Shown here: piece by piece, positions 1 through 8,851 of the stretch | Layout of the letters: each line of letters begins with the position of its first letter | Position numbering within the stretch: position 1 is the stretch's first letter | Assembly: GCA_934247125.1 (NCBI GenBank) | Contig: CAKQIZ010000038.1 | Span: 1 to 18,546 of the forward strand | Direction: 5' to 3' | Length of the DNA: 18,546 nucleotides | DNA from: an uncultured Clostridia bacterium | GTDB lineage: Bacteria; Bacillota; Clostridia; Peptostreptococcales; Anaerovoracaceae | The notes under the pieces: generated by a model | The model's database searches: none | What the model saw: the letters and a program-made list of their open reading frames with translations, nothing else | Told to the model about the DNA's origin: nothing | Translations under genes and position numbers: made by a program

Positions 1-534
1 GGTATAGCCAAGCCCATTAAAGCGGAACGGCAGCTCGTCCAGAACTTGAAAATCCTTTTCCGCCTTTGCTTTTTCGACAGCGGCAAGGCGCTCGGCATCG
101 GATTTTTGATACAGATCCGGATCTGCCACATCAATTTGACCCAGCACGACCAGCCAGTCCTTGTCCACTACGGCCAACTCCTGTGCGGCAAAGGGCAGCT
201 CGGCTGCCTTCTGTGCCTCGCCGCCGTTTCGGGAAATGCGGTACACAGGGGTAAAGCACTGCCCTGCGGCAGCGCGCGCCTTCTCGTCATCGGTGCGCTT
301 GTCAAAAAACAGAAGCGAATCCGCATCCTCCCAGCAGTAGGCCGAAACCGTGTGGGAGGAGGTCAGCGGTTGGGGCGGGCAGCCTTTACGATACAGCCAA
401 AGGTCGCAGTCATAGTTGTTTTTGTCGGCATCTGCCTGCCGTACCAGCAGGGCAGCCGACTGTCCGTCCGGCGCATAGTGCAGACCGGACAGGAACTGGA
501 ACTTGTATAAATCTTCCGGTATGATTTTTTGCAT
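1..534 (-). CDS. S9 family peptidase (prolyl oligopeptidase/acylaminoacyl-peptidase type), N-terminal part
   Basis: Partial gene running off the left edge; the first 178 codons are present. The protein begins MQKIIPEDLYKFQFLSGLHY, followed by APDGQSAALLV and later DELPFRFNGLGYT. These are typical of the N-terminal beta-propeller of S9 serine peptidases, where a DE(L/I)PF-F-NG motif precedes the next blade. The catalytic alpha/beta-hydrolase domain would lie outside the window, so catalytic residues cannot be checked. There is no signal peptide, so it probably acts in the cytoplasm on imported short or N-blocked peptides. The start is the ATG at 532-534, with a GAGGTG ribosome binding site 5 bases upstream. 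It lies 39 bases after the second transporter ATPase gene and is probably the next gene of the same operon. Family assignment is from recognised sequence pattern only. Confidence 0.72.
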   Translation of the reverse strand, partial: MQKIIPEDLYKFQFLSGLHYAPDGQSAALLVRQADADKNNYDCDLWLYRKGCPPQPLTSSHTVSAYCWEDADSLLFFDKRTDDEKARAAAGQCFTPVYRISRNGGEAQKAAELPFAAQELAVVDKDWLVVLGQIDVADPDLYQKSDAERLAAVEKAKAEKDFQVLDELPFRFNGLGYT

Positions 535-573
535 AAAGACACCTCATGCGTTTTGCATTGACCCGATGTAATT

Positions 574-1584
574 TTACTTGTTGTACAGATGGCAGCTTAC
601 AAAATGACCGGGACAGACTTCCTTAAACTGCGGCTTTTCCGTCTTGCAGATTTCCATACAGTGCTCGCAGCGCTCGTGGAAGGGGCAGCCTTTGGGCGGA
701 TCGGCGGGGTTGGGAACATTGCCCTGCAGCACAATGCGATGCTGCTGCAGATGGGGATCGGGAATGGGGATGGCACTGGTCAGGGCTTGTGTGTAGGGAT
801 GCAGGCGATGGGCAAACAGCTCCTCGGACTCGGCCAGCTCCACGATATGACCCAGATACATAACCGCAATGCGGTCGCTGATGTACTTTACCACCGACAG
901 ATCATGAGAGATGAACAGGTAGGAAAGATGCATCTTCTGCTGCAATTCCCGCAGCAGATTCAGAACCTGAGACTGGATCGACACGTCCAAAGCGGAAACA
1001 GGCTCGTCACAGACAATGAACTCCGGGTTCATGGAAATGGCGCGGGCAATGCCGATGCGCTGCCGCTGACCGCCGGAAAATTCATGCGGGAACTTGGTGG
1101 CATGGAATGCCGGCAGACCGACCTGGGCCATCAAATCCAGAACCTTGTCATGAATTTCGGCGTCGGACAGGTTGGTGTGCAGCTTCAGCGGCTCAGCCAG
1201 GGTGCGGTCAATGGTATAGCGGGGGTCCAGCGAGGATAAGGGGTCCTGAAAGATGATCTGCATCCGTTTGCGGAAACTGCGCAGATCCGCAGGGGAAAGT
1301 GCGCGGACATCTGTGCCGTCAAACAGCACCTTGCCCTCGGTAGGCTCGATCAGGCGCAGGACAGAACGTCCCATCGTGGATTTTCCGCAGCCGGATTCGC
1401 CGACAACGCCCAGCGTTTCGCAGCGCCCCACGGTAAAGGAAACATCGTCCACGGCTTTGACATAGCCGACGGCACGTCCCAGCAGCCCTTTTTTGATGGG
1501 AAAGTAGGTTTTCAGCCCGCTGACCTCCAAAAGAGGGGAGGCTGCCGCCTGCGCGGGGGCGGAATTCTTGATTTGTTCAGACAT
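574..1584 (-). CDS. dppF: Oligopeptide/dipeptide ABC transporter ATP-binding protein (DppF/OppF type)
   Basis: 336-residue cytoplasmic ATPase that energises peptide-type import. Walker A GESGCGKS is at residues 62-69, the Q-loop IFQDP at about 111, the signature FSGGQ at 169-173, Walker B with D193 E194, and the switch histidine at 227 (ISHD). The C-terminal oligopeptide-transporter extension is rich in cysteine (C300, C306, C309, C313, C324, C331), as in family members that carry or resemble an iron-sulfur site. The ATG start has an AAGGAGGG ribosome binding site 9 bases upstream and overlaps the end of the preceding ATPase gene by 8 bases, which suggests translational coupling. The paralogous ATPase upstream forms the expected heterodimer partner. 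The substrate cannot be read from this subunit. Confidence 0.95.
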   Translation of the reverse strand: MSEQIKNSAPAQAAASPLLEVSGLKTYFPIKKGLLGRAVGYVKAVDDVSFTVGRCETLGVVGESGCGKSTMGRSVLRLIEPTEGKVLFDGTDVRALSPADLRSFRKRMQIIFQDPLSSLDPRYTIDRTLAEPLKLHTNLSDAEIHDKVLDLMAQVGLPAFHATKFPHEFSGGQRQRIGIARAISMNPEFIVCDEPVSALDVSIQSQVLNLLRELQQKMHLSYLFISHDLSVVKYISDRIAVMYLGHIVELAESEELFAHRLHPYTQALTSAIPIPDPHLQQHRIVLQGNVPNPADPPKGCPFHERCEHCMEICKTEKPQFKEVCPGHFVSCHLYNK

Positions 1585-2563
1585 GGTCAGCGCCCTCCTT
1601 GTAGCGGAAGCAGCGGCAATAGTGGCCGTTGCCTATGGGGTAAAGCTCCGGCTTGGCAGCCTCGCACTCCGGCGTGGCATAGGGGCAGCGCGGAGCAAAG
1701 CGGCAGCCCTTCGGCATGGCGTAGGGCGGGGGAACAGTACCTTTAATGGTATCCAGAACCTCGCGATCCTCGTCAATGCGGGGGATACATTGCAGCAGAC
1801 CCTCGGTGTAGGGATGGCTGGGGCGGTCAAACAGGTCGTTTACCTCGGCAACCTCCACGACATAACCGGCGTACATGACCAGCACACGGTCACAGACCTC
1901 GGCCACGACACCCATATTGTGGGTGATCATCAAAATAGCGGTGTTGTGCTCTTTTTTGAGCTTCGCCATGAGATCCAGGATCTGTGCCTGAATGGTGACA
2001 TCCAATGCCGTGGTTGGCTCGTCCGCGATAAGCAGCTTGGGGTCACAGGAAAGTCCCATGGCAATCATAACGCGCTGCAGCATGCCGCCGGACAGTTCGT
2101 GGGGATAATTGTTCACGATCATCTCCGGGCGGGAAATGCCGACATCCTTCAACAGCTGCACAGAACGCTCCATGGCCTGCTTTTTGGACATGCCTTTGTG
2201 GTAGCGCAGCACCTCGGACAGTTGGTATCCGATGGTGTATACGGGATCCAGAGAGGTCATCGGCTCCTGAAATATCATGGCCATATCCCGGCCATGCAAG
2301 GCCAAAAGCTCCTTTTGCGACAGCTTGGCAAGGTCCTTGCCGTCAAACAAAATCTCGCCCTCGGCGATTTTTCCGATGCCCTTGGGCAGCAGCCGCATAA
2401 CGGAAAGCGCCGTTACACTTTTGCCGCAGCCGGACTCGCCCACAATGCCCAGTGTTTCGCCGGCATTCAGGGTAAAATCTACGCCGTCTACGGCGCGCAC
2501 AGAGCCATCGACCGTCTTAAACTCGGTACAAAGACCCTTTACTTGTAAAATCGGTTCAGCCAC
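1577..2563 (-). CDS. dppD: Oligopeptide/dipeptide ABC transporter ATP-binding protein (DppD/OppD type)
   Basis: 328-residue ATPase, the first of the paired peptide-transporter ATPases. Walker A GESGCGKS is at 42-49, the signature LSGGM at 157-161 (the LSGGM form is typical of DppD/OppD), Walker B ADEP with D181 E182, and H215 in ITHN. The C-terminus has C287, C293, C300, C316 and C318 in the CRF-PRCP-C-CRC arrangement known to hold a 4Fe-4S cluster in E. coli DppD. The start is GTG at 2561-2563: an in-frame TGA lies four codons upstream, and AAAGGTGA precedes the GTG by about 7 bases. A nearby ATG at 2570 is in another frame and stops after four codons. It follows the solute-binding protein gene after a roughly 100-base gap that holds a terminator-like hairpin. 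Confidence 0.95.
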   Translation of the reverse strand: MAEPILQVKGLCTEFKTVDGSVRAVDGVDFTLNAGETLGIVGESGCGKSVTALSVMRLLPKGIGKIAEGEILFDGKDLAKLSQKELLALHGRDMAMIFQEPMTSLDPVYTIGYQLSEVLRYHKGMSKKQAMERSVQLLKDVGISRPEMIVNNYPHELSGGMLQRVMIAMGLSCDPKLLIADEPTTALDVTIQAQILDLMAKLKKEHNTAILMITHNMGVVAEVCDRVLVMYAGYVVEVAEVNDLFDRPSHPYTEGLLQCIPRIDEDREVLDTIKGTVPPPYAMPKGCRFAPRCPYATPECEAAKPELYPIGNGHYCRCFRYKEGADHV

Positions 2564-2587
2564 AGTCCATCACCTTTTGTTTCTTGT

Positions 2588-2633
2588 AAAAAGCCGTGAG
2601 CCGCGTCCCCAGGGGGCGCGGACTCCGGCACGG
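2588..2633 (-). terminator. Terminator-like intercistronic hairpin between solute-binding protein and dppD
   Basis: On the minus strand an outer stem CCGTG/CACGG (2629-2633 with 2594-2598) encloses a GC-rich inner stem of about 8 bp with one wobble pair (2614-2621 with 2601-2608). It is followed directly by CTTTTT (2588-2593). The structure meets the intrinsic-terminator pattern but sits inside the operon. It is probably leaky or protects the 3' end of the solute-binding protein mRNA, so that this subunit is made in excess over the ATPases. The function is inferred. Confidence 0.6.
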
Positions 2634-2665
2634 ATAAAGTATATTACAGGAGTATCGCTTTCTTA

Positions 2666-4303
2666 TCAGCCCTTGCTGATAGAGGCAAAGCGCAGGGTCA
2701 GATCGGGGTAGAAGACAAAGCCGTTGACATTGTCGCGTGCGCAGTAGGCAAAGCCGTACTGATACAACTCGACGACGGGGCAATCCTCGGCAAAGATGTA
2801 CTGCATCTGCTTGTAGTCCTCCATACGGGCTTCCTCGGTATCCTCAGCCTCAGCCTTGGTGTACAGGGCATCAAATTCAGCATTGTTGTAGTTGAAGTAG
2901 TTATAGCTGGAGGAAGAAGTGTACATGCAGTTGACCAGATAACCGGGGTCGCCGATGAAGGGGTTGAAACGGTTAAAGAAGCACTGCAGGTTGCCGGTGG
3001 CGGCATCAGTCAGGAAGGCAGAACGGTCGACTTCGTTGATTTCCATGTCAATGCCGATCTGCTTGAGTGCGGCCTGAATGGTAACAGCGCTTTCCTCCCA
3101 GTCGGTAAAGCCGTTGCCGAGGGTCATCTTGCAGGAGAAGCCATCCGGATAACCGGCATCAGCCAGCAGTTCCTTGGCTTTTTCGAGGTCGGTGGTGTAG
3201 CGGGTCTTATCATCGGAAATGTGACCGTTTACGTTGTCGGGCAGCATGGAGGTGGTAACAACGGCGTTGCCGTACATAACATCGTTGACCAGGCTGTCAT
3301 AAGGAATCGCATAGGCAATTGCCTGACGGACGCGCGCATCGTCAAAGGGGGCTACATTGTTGTTCAGACAGAAGAACAGGTGCTTGTTGGAGGCAAACTG
3401 TAAAACACTGACGCCCTCCATCTCGGAAACCTTGCTGATGTTCTTATCCTCCAGGTCCAGAGCAATGTCTACATCGCCCTTCTGCAGCAGCAGCTGACGG
3501 TCAGAGGCCTCCTGAACCAGCTTGTAAGTTACGGAATTGTTCTTGGCCTTGCTGGCACCCCAGTAGTTGTCGCCGCGGCTGGTCAGAACGACAGCGTTGG
3601 TGGTGTCGTAGCTGGTCAGCTCATAGGGGCCGGAGCCGCAGGTATGGGTGGTCAGGTAGTTGGGGTCGGTTGCAATACCGGCCTCCGCCTCGCTCTTGTC
3701 CACAATGCAGAAGATGTAGATTTCCAGCAGGCGCAGGAACATATTGCTGCGCTGGCTCAGGGTAAAGACCACGGTGCTGTCATCGGGAGCCTGCATGTCG
3801 CTGATCTGGGTCAGGGTAAAGAAGAAGCTGGAGTTTGCGTTATCGCGGGCATTTTCAAAGGACCAGATAACGTCCTCGGAGGTGACCTTGTCGCCGTTGG
3901 CAAAGGTGGCGTTGGGGTCAATGTGGAAGGTCCAGGTCAGGCCATCTTCACTGGTTTCCCAGCTTTCGGCAATGCTGCCGACGATCTTTTCGGTGTCGGC
4001 CACCTCATTGCCGTTCTCGTCCGTCTTGGTGGCGTACTGCACCAGGCGATCGTACAGAGCATACTGGAAAGCAGAGGTGGTGCCGTCGGTCTGATCCCAG
4101 GGGTTCAGTGTGTTGCCCAAGCTGGCAGACGCAACCACGATGTCATTGCTGACGGTGGCCGCTGTGCTTGCGGCGGAGGAAGCAGCGGAGTCGCTGCCGG
4201 CATTGGTGTTGGCGTTTGCATTGGCGTTGGCTCCACAGCCTGCCAACGACAGTACCATGGCGCCGGAAAGTACGGCGGCTGCAATGCGATTGGTAAGTCT
4301 CAT
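2666..4303 (-). CDS. ABC transporter substrate-binding lipoprotein, family 5 (peptide/amide type)
   Basis: 545-residue extracytoplasmic binding protein that delivers the ligand to the DppBC-type permease. Residues 1-22 form a lipoprotein signal (MRLTNR, hydrophobic stretch, LSLAGC) with the lipidated cysteine at 23. A low-complexity Ala-Asn linker follows, then the SBP_bac_5 body, for example NTLNPWDQTDG, WSFENARD, FNRFNPFIGDPGY. I chose the ATG at 4301-4303: it has GAGGGAA about 8 bases upstream. The ATG five codons earlier has its only purine-rich stretch immediately adjacent. The length suits the family. Hairpins at 4337-4382 and 2588-2633 flank the gene. The ligand is unknown: family 5 binds peptides, nickel complexes, opines, glutathione and other amides, and the hydrolases upstream favour a peptide- or amide-linked molecule. 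Confidence 0.92.
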   Translation of the reverse strand: MRLTNRIAAAVLSGAMVLSLAGCGANANANANTNAGSDSAASSAASTAATVSNDIVVASASLGNTLNPWDQTDGTTSAFQYALYDRLVQYATKTDENGNEVADTEKIVGSIAESWETSEDGLTWTFHIDPNATFANGDKVTSEDVIWSFENARDNANSSFFFTLTQISDMQAPDDSTVVFTLSQRSNMFLRLLEIYIFCIVDKSEAEAGIATDPNYLTTHTCGSGPYELTSYDTTNAVVLTSRGDNYWGASKAKNNSVTYKLVQEASDRQLLLQKGDVDIALDLEDKNISKVSEMEGVSVLQFASNKHLFFCLNNNVAPFDDARVRQAIAYAIPYDSLVNDVMYGNAVVTTSMLPDNVNGHISDDKTRYTTDLEKAKELLADAGYPDGFSCKMTLGNGFTDWEESAVTIQAALKQIGIDMEINEVDRSAFLTDAATGNLQCFFNRFNPFIGDPGYLVNCMYTSSSSYNYFNYNNAEFDALYTKAEAEDTEEARMEDYKQMQYIFAEDCPVVELYQYGFAYCARDNVNGFVFYPDLTLRFASISKG

Positions 4304-4336
4304 AATAAATTCCCTCATTCCTCAATGTTTTTTTGC

Positions 4337-4382
4337 GCGATACCGTGCCGGGCGCTGTCAAGCGGAAACTGCGCGGTATCGC
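4337..4382 (-). other. Intercistronic inverted repeat upstream of the solute-binding protein gene
   Basis: A perfect 9-bp inverted repeat, GCGATACCG/CGGTATCGC (arms 4337-4345 and 4374-4382), lies between the second permease gene and the solute-binding protein start. The 28-base loop contains short GC-rich complementary stretches. On the minus strand an A-run follows rather than a U-run, so it is not an intrinsic terminator in the direction of the operon. A processing or 5'-stabilising element for the lipoprotein mRNA is the likely role. This is inference. Confidence 0.5.
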
Positions 4383-4396
4383 TTATACCCTCAATC

Positions 4397-5287
4397 TCAG
4401 TTCGCGCTGGTACGGTTACGGGGGTCCAGAATATCGCGGACACCGTCACCGACAAGGTTGAAGCCGAGAATGGAAGTCATAATGGCAAGGCCGGGGAAGG
4501 TGGTCATCCACCATTCGCCGGAGATGATATAGCTGCGGCCCTCCGAGATCATATTGCCCCATTCCGGTGTGGGCGGCTGAACGCCCATGCCCAGAAAGCT
4601 AAGGCTGGATACGGTAAGGATCGCAAAGCCCAGACCCAGCGTGGCTTTTACCAGAAGCTGGCTCATACAGTTGGGCAGAACGTGGCGGGCAATCAGCTGG
4701 TTGTTTTTCAGACCGATGGCAACACCGGCTTCAATGTACGGACGACCGCGAATGCTGGAGGTTTCGGCAAACATCAGGCGGGCGTAGTCGGGGATGCTTA
4801 CGATGCCGACGGCGATCATGGCGCTTACCGTGCCGCGCCCCATGACAGAGGCAATGACGATTGCCAATACCAGAGAAGGGAAGGCACACATGGCGTCCAT
4901 AACGCGCATGATAACAATGCTTACAAGTCCGCCGTAGTAACCGGCAATACCGCCCAGGATGGTGCCGATCACCAGCGAGATGCCAACGGAAATCACGCCG
5001 CACCAGATACTGATCCGCGCGCCGTACATGATGCGGCTTAACACATCCCGTCCGTACTGATCCGTGCCCAGAATGTGGCCGTTTACACCGGGGGCAACCA
5101 GCTTGTCCGCAAAATTGATGCCGGTCGGATCATAGGGTGCCACAAAGGGAGCCACAAGGGCCACAATGACCCAGAACAGGATAAAGCACAGACCTACAAT
5201 GGCCAGCTTATTGCGGGTAAAAATCTGCCAGGCGGAAGCATGGCGGGGTTCCTGCGACGCAGCAACGCTGTTTTTTGCGTCTTTCAT
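4397..5287 (-). CDS. dppC: ABC transporter permease, DppC/OppC type
   Basis: 296-residue inner-membrane permease. It has an N-terminal segment typical of OppC (WQIFTRNKLAIVGLCFILFW), then PYDPTGINFADKLVAP and HILGTDQYGRDVLSRIMYG. A binding-protein-dependent transport domain follows, with the EAA loop around YIEAGVAIGLKNNQLIARHV, ending NLVGDGVRDILDPR. These are hallmark DppC features, with about six membrane segments. The ATG at 5285-5287 is preferred over a GTG nine bases upstream, because AAAGGTGA lies 5 bases before the ATG and overlaps that GTG. It is 26 bases downstream of the partner permease gene and forms the transmembrane channel with it. Confidence 0.93.
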   Translation of the reverse strand: MKDAKNSVAASQEPRHASAWQIFTRNKLAIVGLCFILFWVIVALVAPFVAPYDPTGINFADKLVAPGVNGHILGTDQYGRDVLSRIMYGARISIWCGVISVGISLVIGTILGGIAGYYGGLVSIVIMRVMDAMCAFPSLVLAIVIASVMGRGTVSAMIAVGIVSIPDYARLMFAETSSIRGRPYIEAGVAIGLKNNQLIARHVLPNCMSQLLVKATLGLGFAILTVSSLSFLGMGVQPPTPEWGNMISEGRSYIISGEWWMTTFPGLAIMTSILGFNLVGDGVRDILDPRNRTSAN

Positions 5288-5313
5288 AGAATTCACCTTT
5301 CCTTCCCTCTGAC

Positions 5314-6327
5314 TTATTCATACCGCACGCGGTGGTCTACCACCGAGTACAGGATATCGAGCACAAGGTTGATAACAACATACAAAACGGCGCTGATCAA
5401 CGCAAACGCCTGCACGGGGCTGTAATCCATATTCAGGATGGAGTCAGTCACATAGTAACCGATGCCCGGCCAGGAGAAGATCGTTTCCACAACGACGGTG
5501 TAGCCCAGCATCATACCGAACTGACCACCCAAAACAGTCAGAATCGGAATCAGGGAGTTGCGCAGCGCGTGACGCCAAATCACAATATGCTCGGTCATGC
5601 CCTTGGCGCGGACGGTGCGGATGTAGTCCTGCCCCAGAACCTCCAGCATACTGGAACGGGTCATGCGGGCGAGAACTGCCATGGAGGACAGGCTCAGCGT
5701 AATGGCCGGCAGCAGAATATGTGCTACCGAGTCCTTCAGCGCCACGATATCGCCGGTAAGGATGCTGTCCAGAACATACAGCCCGGTGATGGAGGTGGGC
5801 GGGTTGATGCCGGAGCTGATGCGTCCGATGGGGGCGGCTGCCCAGCCGAGGTTTGCGTAAAAAATCAAAATCAGCATCAGGCCAAACCAGAAAACCGGCA
5901 TGGTGGCACCCAGCATGGACAAAATTCGCGCGCCGTGATCTATCCAGGAATTTTTGTGCGTGGCGGATGCGATGCCCAACGGAATACCGACAAGAACGGC
6001 GATGGTGATGGCCCACAGGGCCAGCTCCAGGCTGGCGGGAAAACGCTTGGCGAAGTCGTAGGCGACGGTCTGGTGGGTGTGCCATGCGGTTCCCAAATCA
6101 CCGTGCAGCAATCCCTTGACGTAGTTTACAAACTGAACCGGGTAGGGGTCATTCAGGCCCCATTCCTCTGTCAGCTGGTCTACCTGCTCCTGCGTGGCCA
6201 TTTCACCCAGATACATGCGGGCGGGGTTGCCGGGCATAACGCGGGTCAGAAAGAAAATTATCACGATGACCAGCAAAACGGCGGGGATTGCGTATAAAAG
6301 CCGTTTGATGATGTACTTTACATTCAT
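5314..6327 (-). CDS. dppB: ABC transporter permease, DppB/OppB type
   Basis: 337-residue inner-membrane permease. It starts MNVKYIIKRLLYAIPAVLLV and continues FFLTRVMPGNPA, then a periplasmic-side region with EEWGLNDPYPVQF and GDLGTAW, all characteristic of DppB. The EAA loop is DYIRTVRAKGMTEHIVIWRH, and the end is the usual ETIFSWPGIG followed by a last membrane helix. About six transmembrane helices are expected. The ribosome binding site is weak (AAAG and GG-like stretches only), so translation may depend on the preceding LLM oxidoreductase gene, which ends 26 bases upstream. Placing a catabolic enzyme gene directly before the transporter links uptake to processing of the same compound. 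Confidence 0.94.
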   Translation of the reverse strand: MNVKYIIKRLLYAIPAVLLVIVIIFFLTRVMPGNPARMYLGEMATQEQVDQLTEEWGLNDPYPVQFVNYVKGLLHGDLGTAWHTHQTVAYDFAKRFPASLELALWAITIAVLVGIPLGIASATHKNSWIDHGARILSMLGATMPVFWFGLMLILIFYANLGWAAAPIGRISSGINPPTSITGLYVLDSILTGDIVALKDSVAHILLPAITLSLSSMAVLARMTRSSMLEVLGQDYIRTVRAKGMTEHIVIWRHALRNSLIPILTVLGGQFGMMLGYTVVVETIFSWPGIGYYVTDSILNMDYSPVQAFALISAVLYVVINLVLDILYSVVDHRVRYE

Positions 6328-6353
6328 AATTGTTTACCAACTTTCGTTCCGGC

Positions 6354-7379
6354 TCAAGTGTCCAGTTTCTGCATAACATCCTCTGCAAACCACTGCATCT
6401 CGGCGTAAAAGCCTTCCATGTCGTTGGCGGTAAACAGCAGCGCAGGAAAACTGGTGACACCGGCCTGCCGATATTCCTCGATGCGACAACGGACCTCTTC
6501 GGGCGTGCCGATCAAATCGCGGGAGGTGCAGTCCTGCAGATCCAGGCCCTGCATGGTGGAACCGGCCAGGGAGAGCATGTGCCGCCACTGCTGGGAGTTC
6601 TGGTATTTGGCCACGGCCTCCTCATGTGTGCGGCCCAGCGCTACGCTGAACTGCGGTGCCACGTCAAAACCCTGCAGGCTGCGCCCTTCCTGCTGCAGAA
6701 GAACGTCCAGCTGCTCGACCTTTTGCTTCATTTCGGCTACGGTAAAACCGCTGGGCAGCCAGCCGGTGCCGTACCGCGCGGCGCGGCGCATACCGGCAGC
6801 GCTGTTGCCGCCGATATAAAACGGGAAAGGATCGCTGATAGGCTTGGGGGTGCTGCGCAGGTTCTCCACCTCGAAGTACTTTCCGTGGAAGGTGACTTCC
6901 TCCTGCGTAAACAGACGATGCAGCAGCTCCAGCGACTCATCCATCATGGCGCCGCGCTGCTTGCCGTGGGCGGCACTGCCGAACAGAGCTTCAAATTCTT
7001 CCCGATAGGCACCGATACCGACACCCAGACGCAAACGGCCGCCGCAAAGGTGATCCAGCGTGGCCAACTCCTTGGCCAGCAAGCCCGGCTGCCGAAACGG
7101 CAGAACCAGCAAGGCGGTACAGAGCTTGAGCGTGGTGGTATGCTCGGCAATGGCGGCCAGGGTGATCAAGGGGGAAAAATAACTGGGGGATCGTCCGAAA
7201 TCTTCCAGAACATAGGACTGGGTGGCAATGTGATCGTTGCCCCACACGGAGTCATAACCCAGCCGCTCGGCCTGCTCGGCAATGCGAATATTGTCCCGCA
7301 CATCGCTGACAAACGGAACCGGATACATCAACCCTTCGGTTCCTGTGGGAATTCCCACACCAAATTTTAGCTTTTCCAT
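6354..7379 (-). CDS. LLM class flavin- or F420-dependent oxidoreductase (first copy)
   Basis: 341-residue TIM-barrel enzyme of the bacterial luciferase-like superfamily. Visible hallmarks are the first strand KFGVGIPTG (residues 5-13), GYDSVWGNDH (41-50), the segment with LLVLPFRQPGLLAKELATLD (90-109), and GGRLRLGVGIGAYREEF (113-129), which shapes the cofactor phosphate site. PFYIGGNSAAGMRRAARYG lies further on. These resemble the F420-type subgroup of LLM proteins. The reaction is unknown: family members include monooxygenases, reductases and dehydrogenases. No flavin reductase gene accompanies it. It lies 14 bases after the M20 gene and 26 bases before dppB, so it is embedded in the operon. 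In an anaerobe a reductase or dehydrogenase role is easier to accept than an O2-using one, but the sequence does not decide this. Confidence 0.85.
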   Translation of the reverse strand: MEKLKFGVGIPTGTEGLMYPVPFVSDVRDNIRIAEQAERLGYDSVWGNDHIATQSYVLEDFGRSPSYFSPLITLAAIAEHTTTLKLCTALLVLPFRQPGLLAKELATLDHLCGGRLRLGVGIGAYREEFEALFGSAAHGKQRGAMMDESLELLHRLFTQEEVTFHGKYFEVENLRSTPKPISDPFPFYIGGNSAAGMRRAARYGTGWLPSGFTVAEMKQKVEQLDVLLQQEGRSLQGFDVAPQFSVALGRTHEEAVAKYQNSQQWRHMLSLAGSTMQGLDLQDCTSRDLIGTPEEVRCRIEEYRQAGVTSFPALLFTANDMEGFYAEMQWFAEDVMQKLDT

Positions 7380-7393
7380 ACAAACCCCGTAAC

Positions 7394-8827
7394 TTAAAAG
7401 GATTTATCGCCCGGCATCAGGTCGTCGGGCAGCGGGCAGCGGTAGGTTTCGCCCTGCAGGGCATCCTTGTAATCCTTGCGAGCCTGCTCAATCATGGCAG
7501 GATCCAGCATAAAGTCAAGAGCAGTCATGGCCAGAACCTTGGCGGCCGTCTTTAAGCCCTTCTTGGCAAGGCTGGATTTGCCCATGGCGACCATCTGCCA
7601 GGAATGGAACGGTGTACCGGCAGGGTAGCAGGCAATGTGCAGCTGGCAGCCGGGAACCACCCACGAAACATCACCGGCATCGGTGGAGGCACCGTTGCCG
7701 TACTCGTGGCAGTACCAGTTTGCCATAGGCTGTTCGTACATGGCACGAACCTCTGCGGGGGTCTTGTCGGGGTAGTTGCGCTGAATGCTGTCAATCAGGC
7801 GCTTTTCATCGCTGCTGTCCAGCGTTTTCTTGAACTTTTCGGCGTAGGCAAGTTCTTCTTCTGTATACGGAATGGGCAGGAAGGCATCAATGTTGGCGTC
7901 AAAGCGGTCGCGCACGATCTTGGTGGAGATCAGGTTGGAGGTGCCGGAAACGACCTTGTAGCTCATCTGTGTGGAGGTCATCAGTGCGGCGCCCTTGGCG
8001 CAGTCAATGACGCGGTCTGCAATATCGTACATATCGGACATTTTCGGGGCGCGAATGACATAGCTCAACTCGGCCTCTGCGGGGACAACGTTGGGGGCTG
8101 TGCCACCTGCGTTGAGGTAGGCGTAATGGACGCGAGCCTCAGAAATGATATGCTCGCGCAGGTAATTGACGCCCACGTTCATCAGCTCACAGGCATCCAG
8201 CGCGCTGCGCCCCAACTGGGGGCAGGCTGCCGCGTGGGCGGCAATGCCCTTAAATTTGAACAGAATGTTGTAGGTGCCAAGGCATTCCTTGCCATCCCAG
8301 CCGTAGTTAAACTGTGCGGGATGCCACGAAAGCTCAATGTCGCAGTCCTTAAAAAGCCCGTCGCGCACCATAAAGGTCTTGGCACTGCCGCCTTCTTCGG
8401 CGGGGCAGCCGTAGTAGCGAATCGTACCGGGCAAATTGTGCGCCTGCAGGTAGTTTTTTACGGCGTTCACAGCGCACATAGAGGCCGTTCCCAACAGGTT
8501 GTGGCCGCAGCCGTGTCCCGGCTTGCCGGGCTCCATAGGCTTGTGGACATCGCAGTCGGCCTCCTGATTCAGGTTGGCCAGGGCGTCATATTCGCCCAGA
8601 ATGGCAACGATGGGGTGTCCCTCTCCGTAGGAAGCGATAAACGCGGTGGGCATATTTTTGACTTCCTGAATGGAAAAGCCCAGCTCACGCAGTACCTTCT
8701 TCTGCAGGGCGGAGGACTGTGTTTCCTCGTAGCAAAGCTCTGCATAGCCCCAGATTTTATCGGAGGTTTCCTCAAACACGGGGGCAGAGGTTTCCACCAA
8801 CTTTTCAATTTCTTCTTTGCGGGTCAT
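7394..8827 (-). CDS. M20 family metallo-amidohydrolase (AbgB-like)
   Basis: 477-residue cytoplasmic M20 enzyme closest in pattern to AbgB (p-aminobenzoyl-glutamate hydrolase subunit B). The metal-site motif GHGCGHN is at 104-110, the catalytic PAEEGG at 142-147, and H169 in SWHP. The dimerisation-domain segment GIAAHAA is at about 194-200, followed by LGRSALDA. STDAGDVSWVVP and PFHSWQMVA lie near the C-terminus. The family hydrolyses amide bonds between an acyl or aromatic group and an amino acid. AAGGAG stands about 9 bases before the ATG. It lies 24 bases after the amidohydrolase gene, so two hydrolases of different folds are made together, which suggests successive cleavages. The exact substrate cannot be told. 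Confidence 0.92.
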   Translation of the reverse strand: MTRKEEIEKLVETSAPVFEETSDKIWGYAELCYEETQSSALQKKVLRELGFSIQEVKNMPTAFIASYGEGHPIVAILGEYDALANLNQEADCDVHKPMEPGKPGHGCGHNLLGTASMCAVNAVKNYLQAHNLPGTIRYYGCPAEEGGSAKTFMVRDGLFKDCDIELSWHPAQFNYGWDGKECLGTYNILFKFKGIAAHAAACPQLGRSALDACELMNVGVNYLREHIISEARVHYAYLNAGGTAPNVVPAEAELSYVIRAPKMSDMYDIADRVIDCAKGAALMTSTQMSYKVVSGTSNLISTKIVRDRFDANIDAFLPIPYTEEELAYAEKFKKTLDSSDEKRLIDSIQRNYPDKTPAEVRAMYEQPMANWYCHEYGNGASTDAGDVSWVVPGCQLHIACYPAGTPFHSWQMVAMGKSSLAKKGLKTAAKVLAMTALDFMLDPAMIEQARKDYKDALQGETYRCPLPDDLMPGDKSF

Positions 8828-8851
8828 TGTAAATTCTCCTTCCGGTAACGG

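Noticed and set aside
535..573. ATGC/GCAT hairpin between dppF and the S9 peptidase gene
   Set aside because: Only four base pairs and no U-run; too weak to call a terminator.
3644..5041. Long plus-strand open frame (465 codons) opposite the solute-binding protein and permease genes
   Set aside because: It runs antisense across two clearly recognised genes, has biased Gly/His-rich composition and no ribosome binding site or family resemblance.
5332..6297. Plus-strand open frame opposite the dppB permease gene
   Set aside because: Antisense to a full set of permease motifs, with Gln/His/Gly-rich translation and no start signal.
7604..8848. Plus-strand open frame of 414 codons opposite the M20 hydrolase gene
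   Set aside because: The M20 catalytic motifs are on the minus strand; the shadow frame shows no domain.
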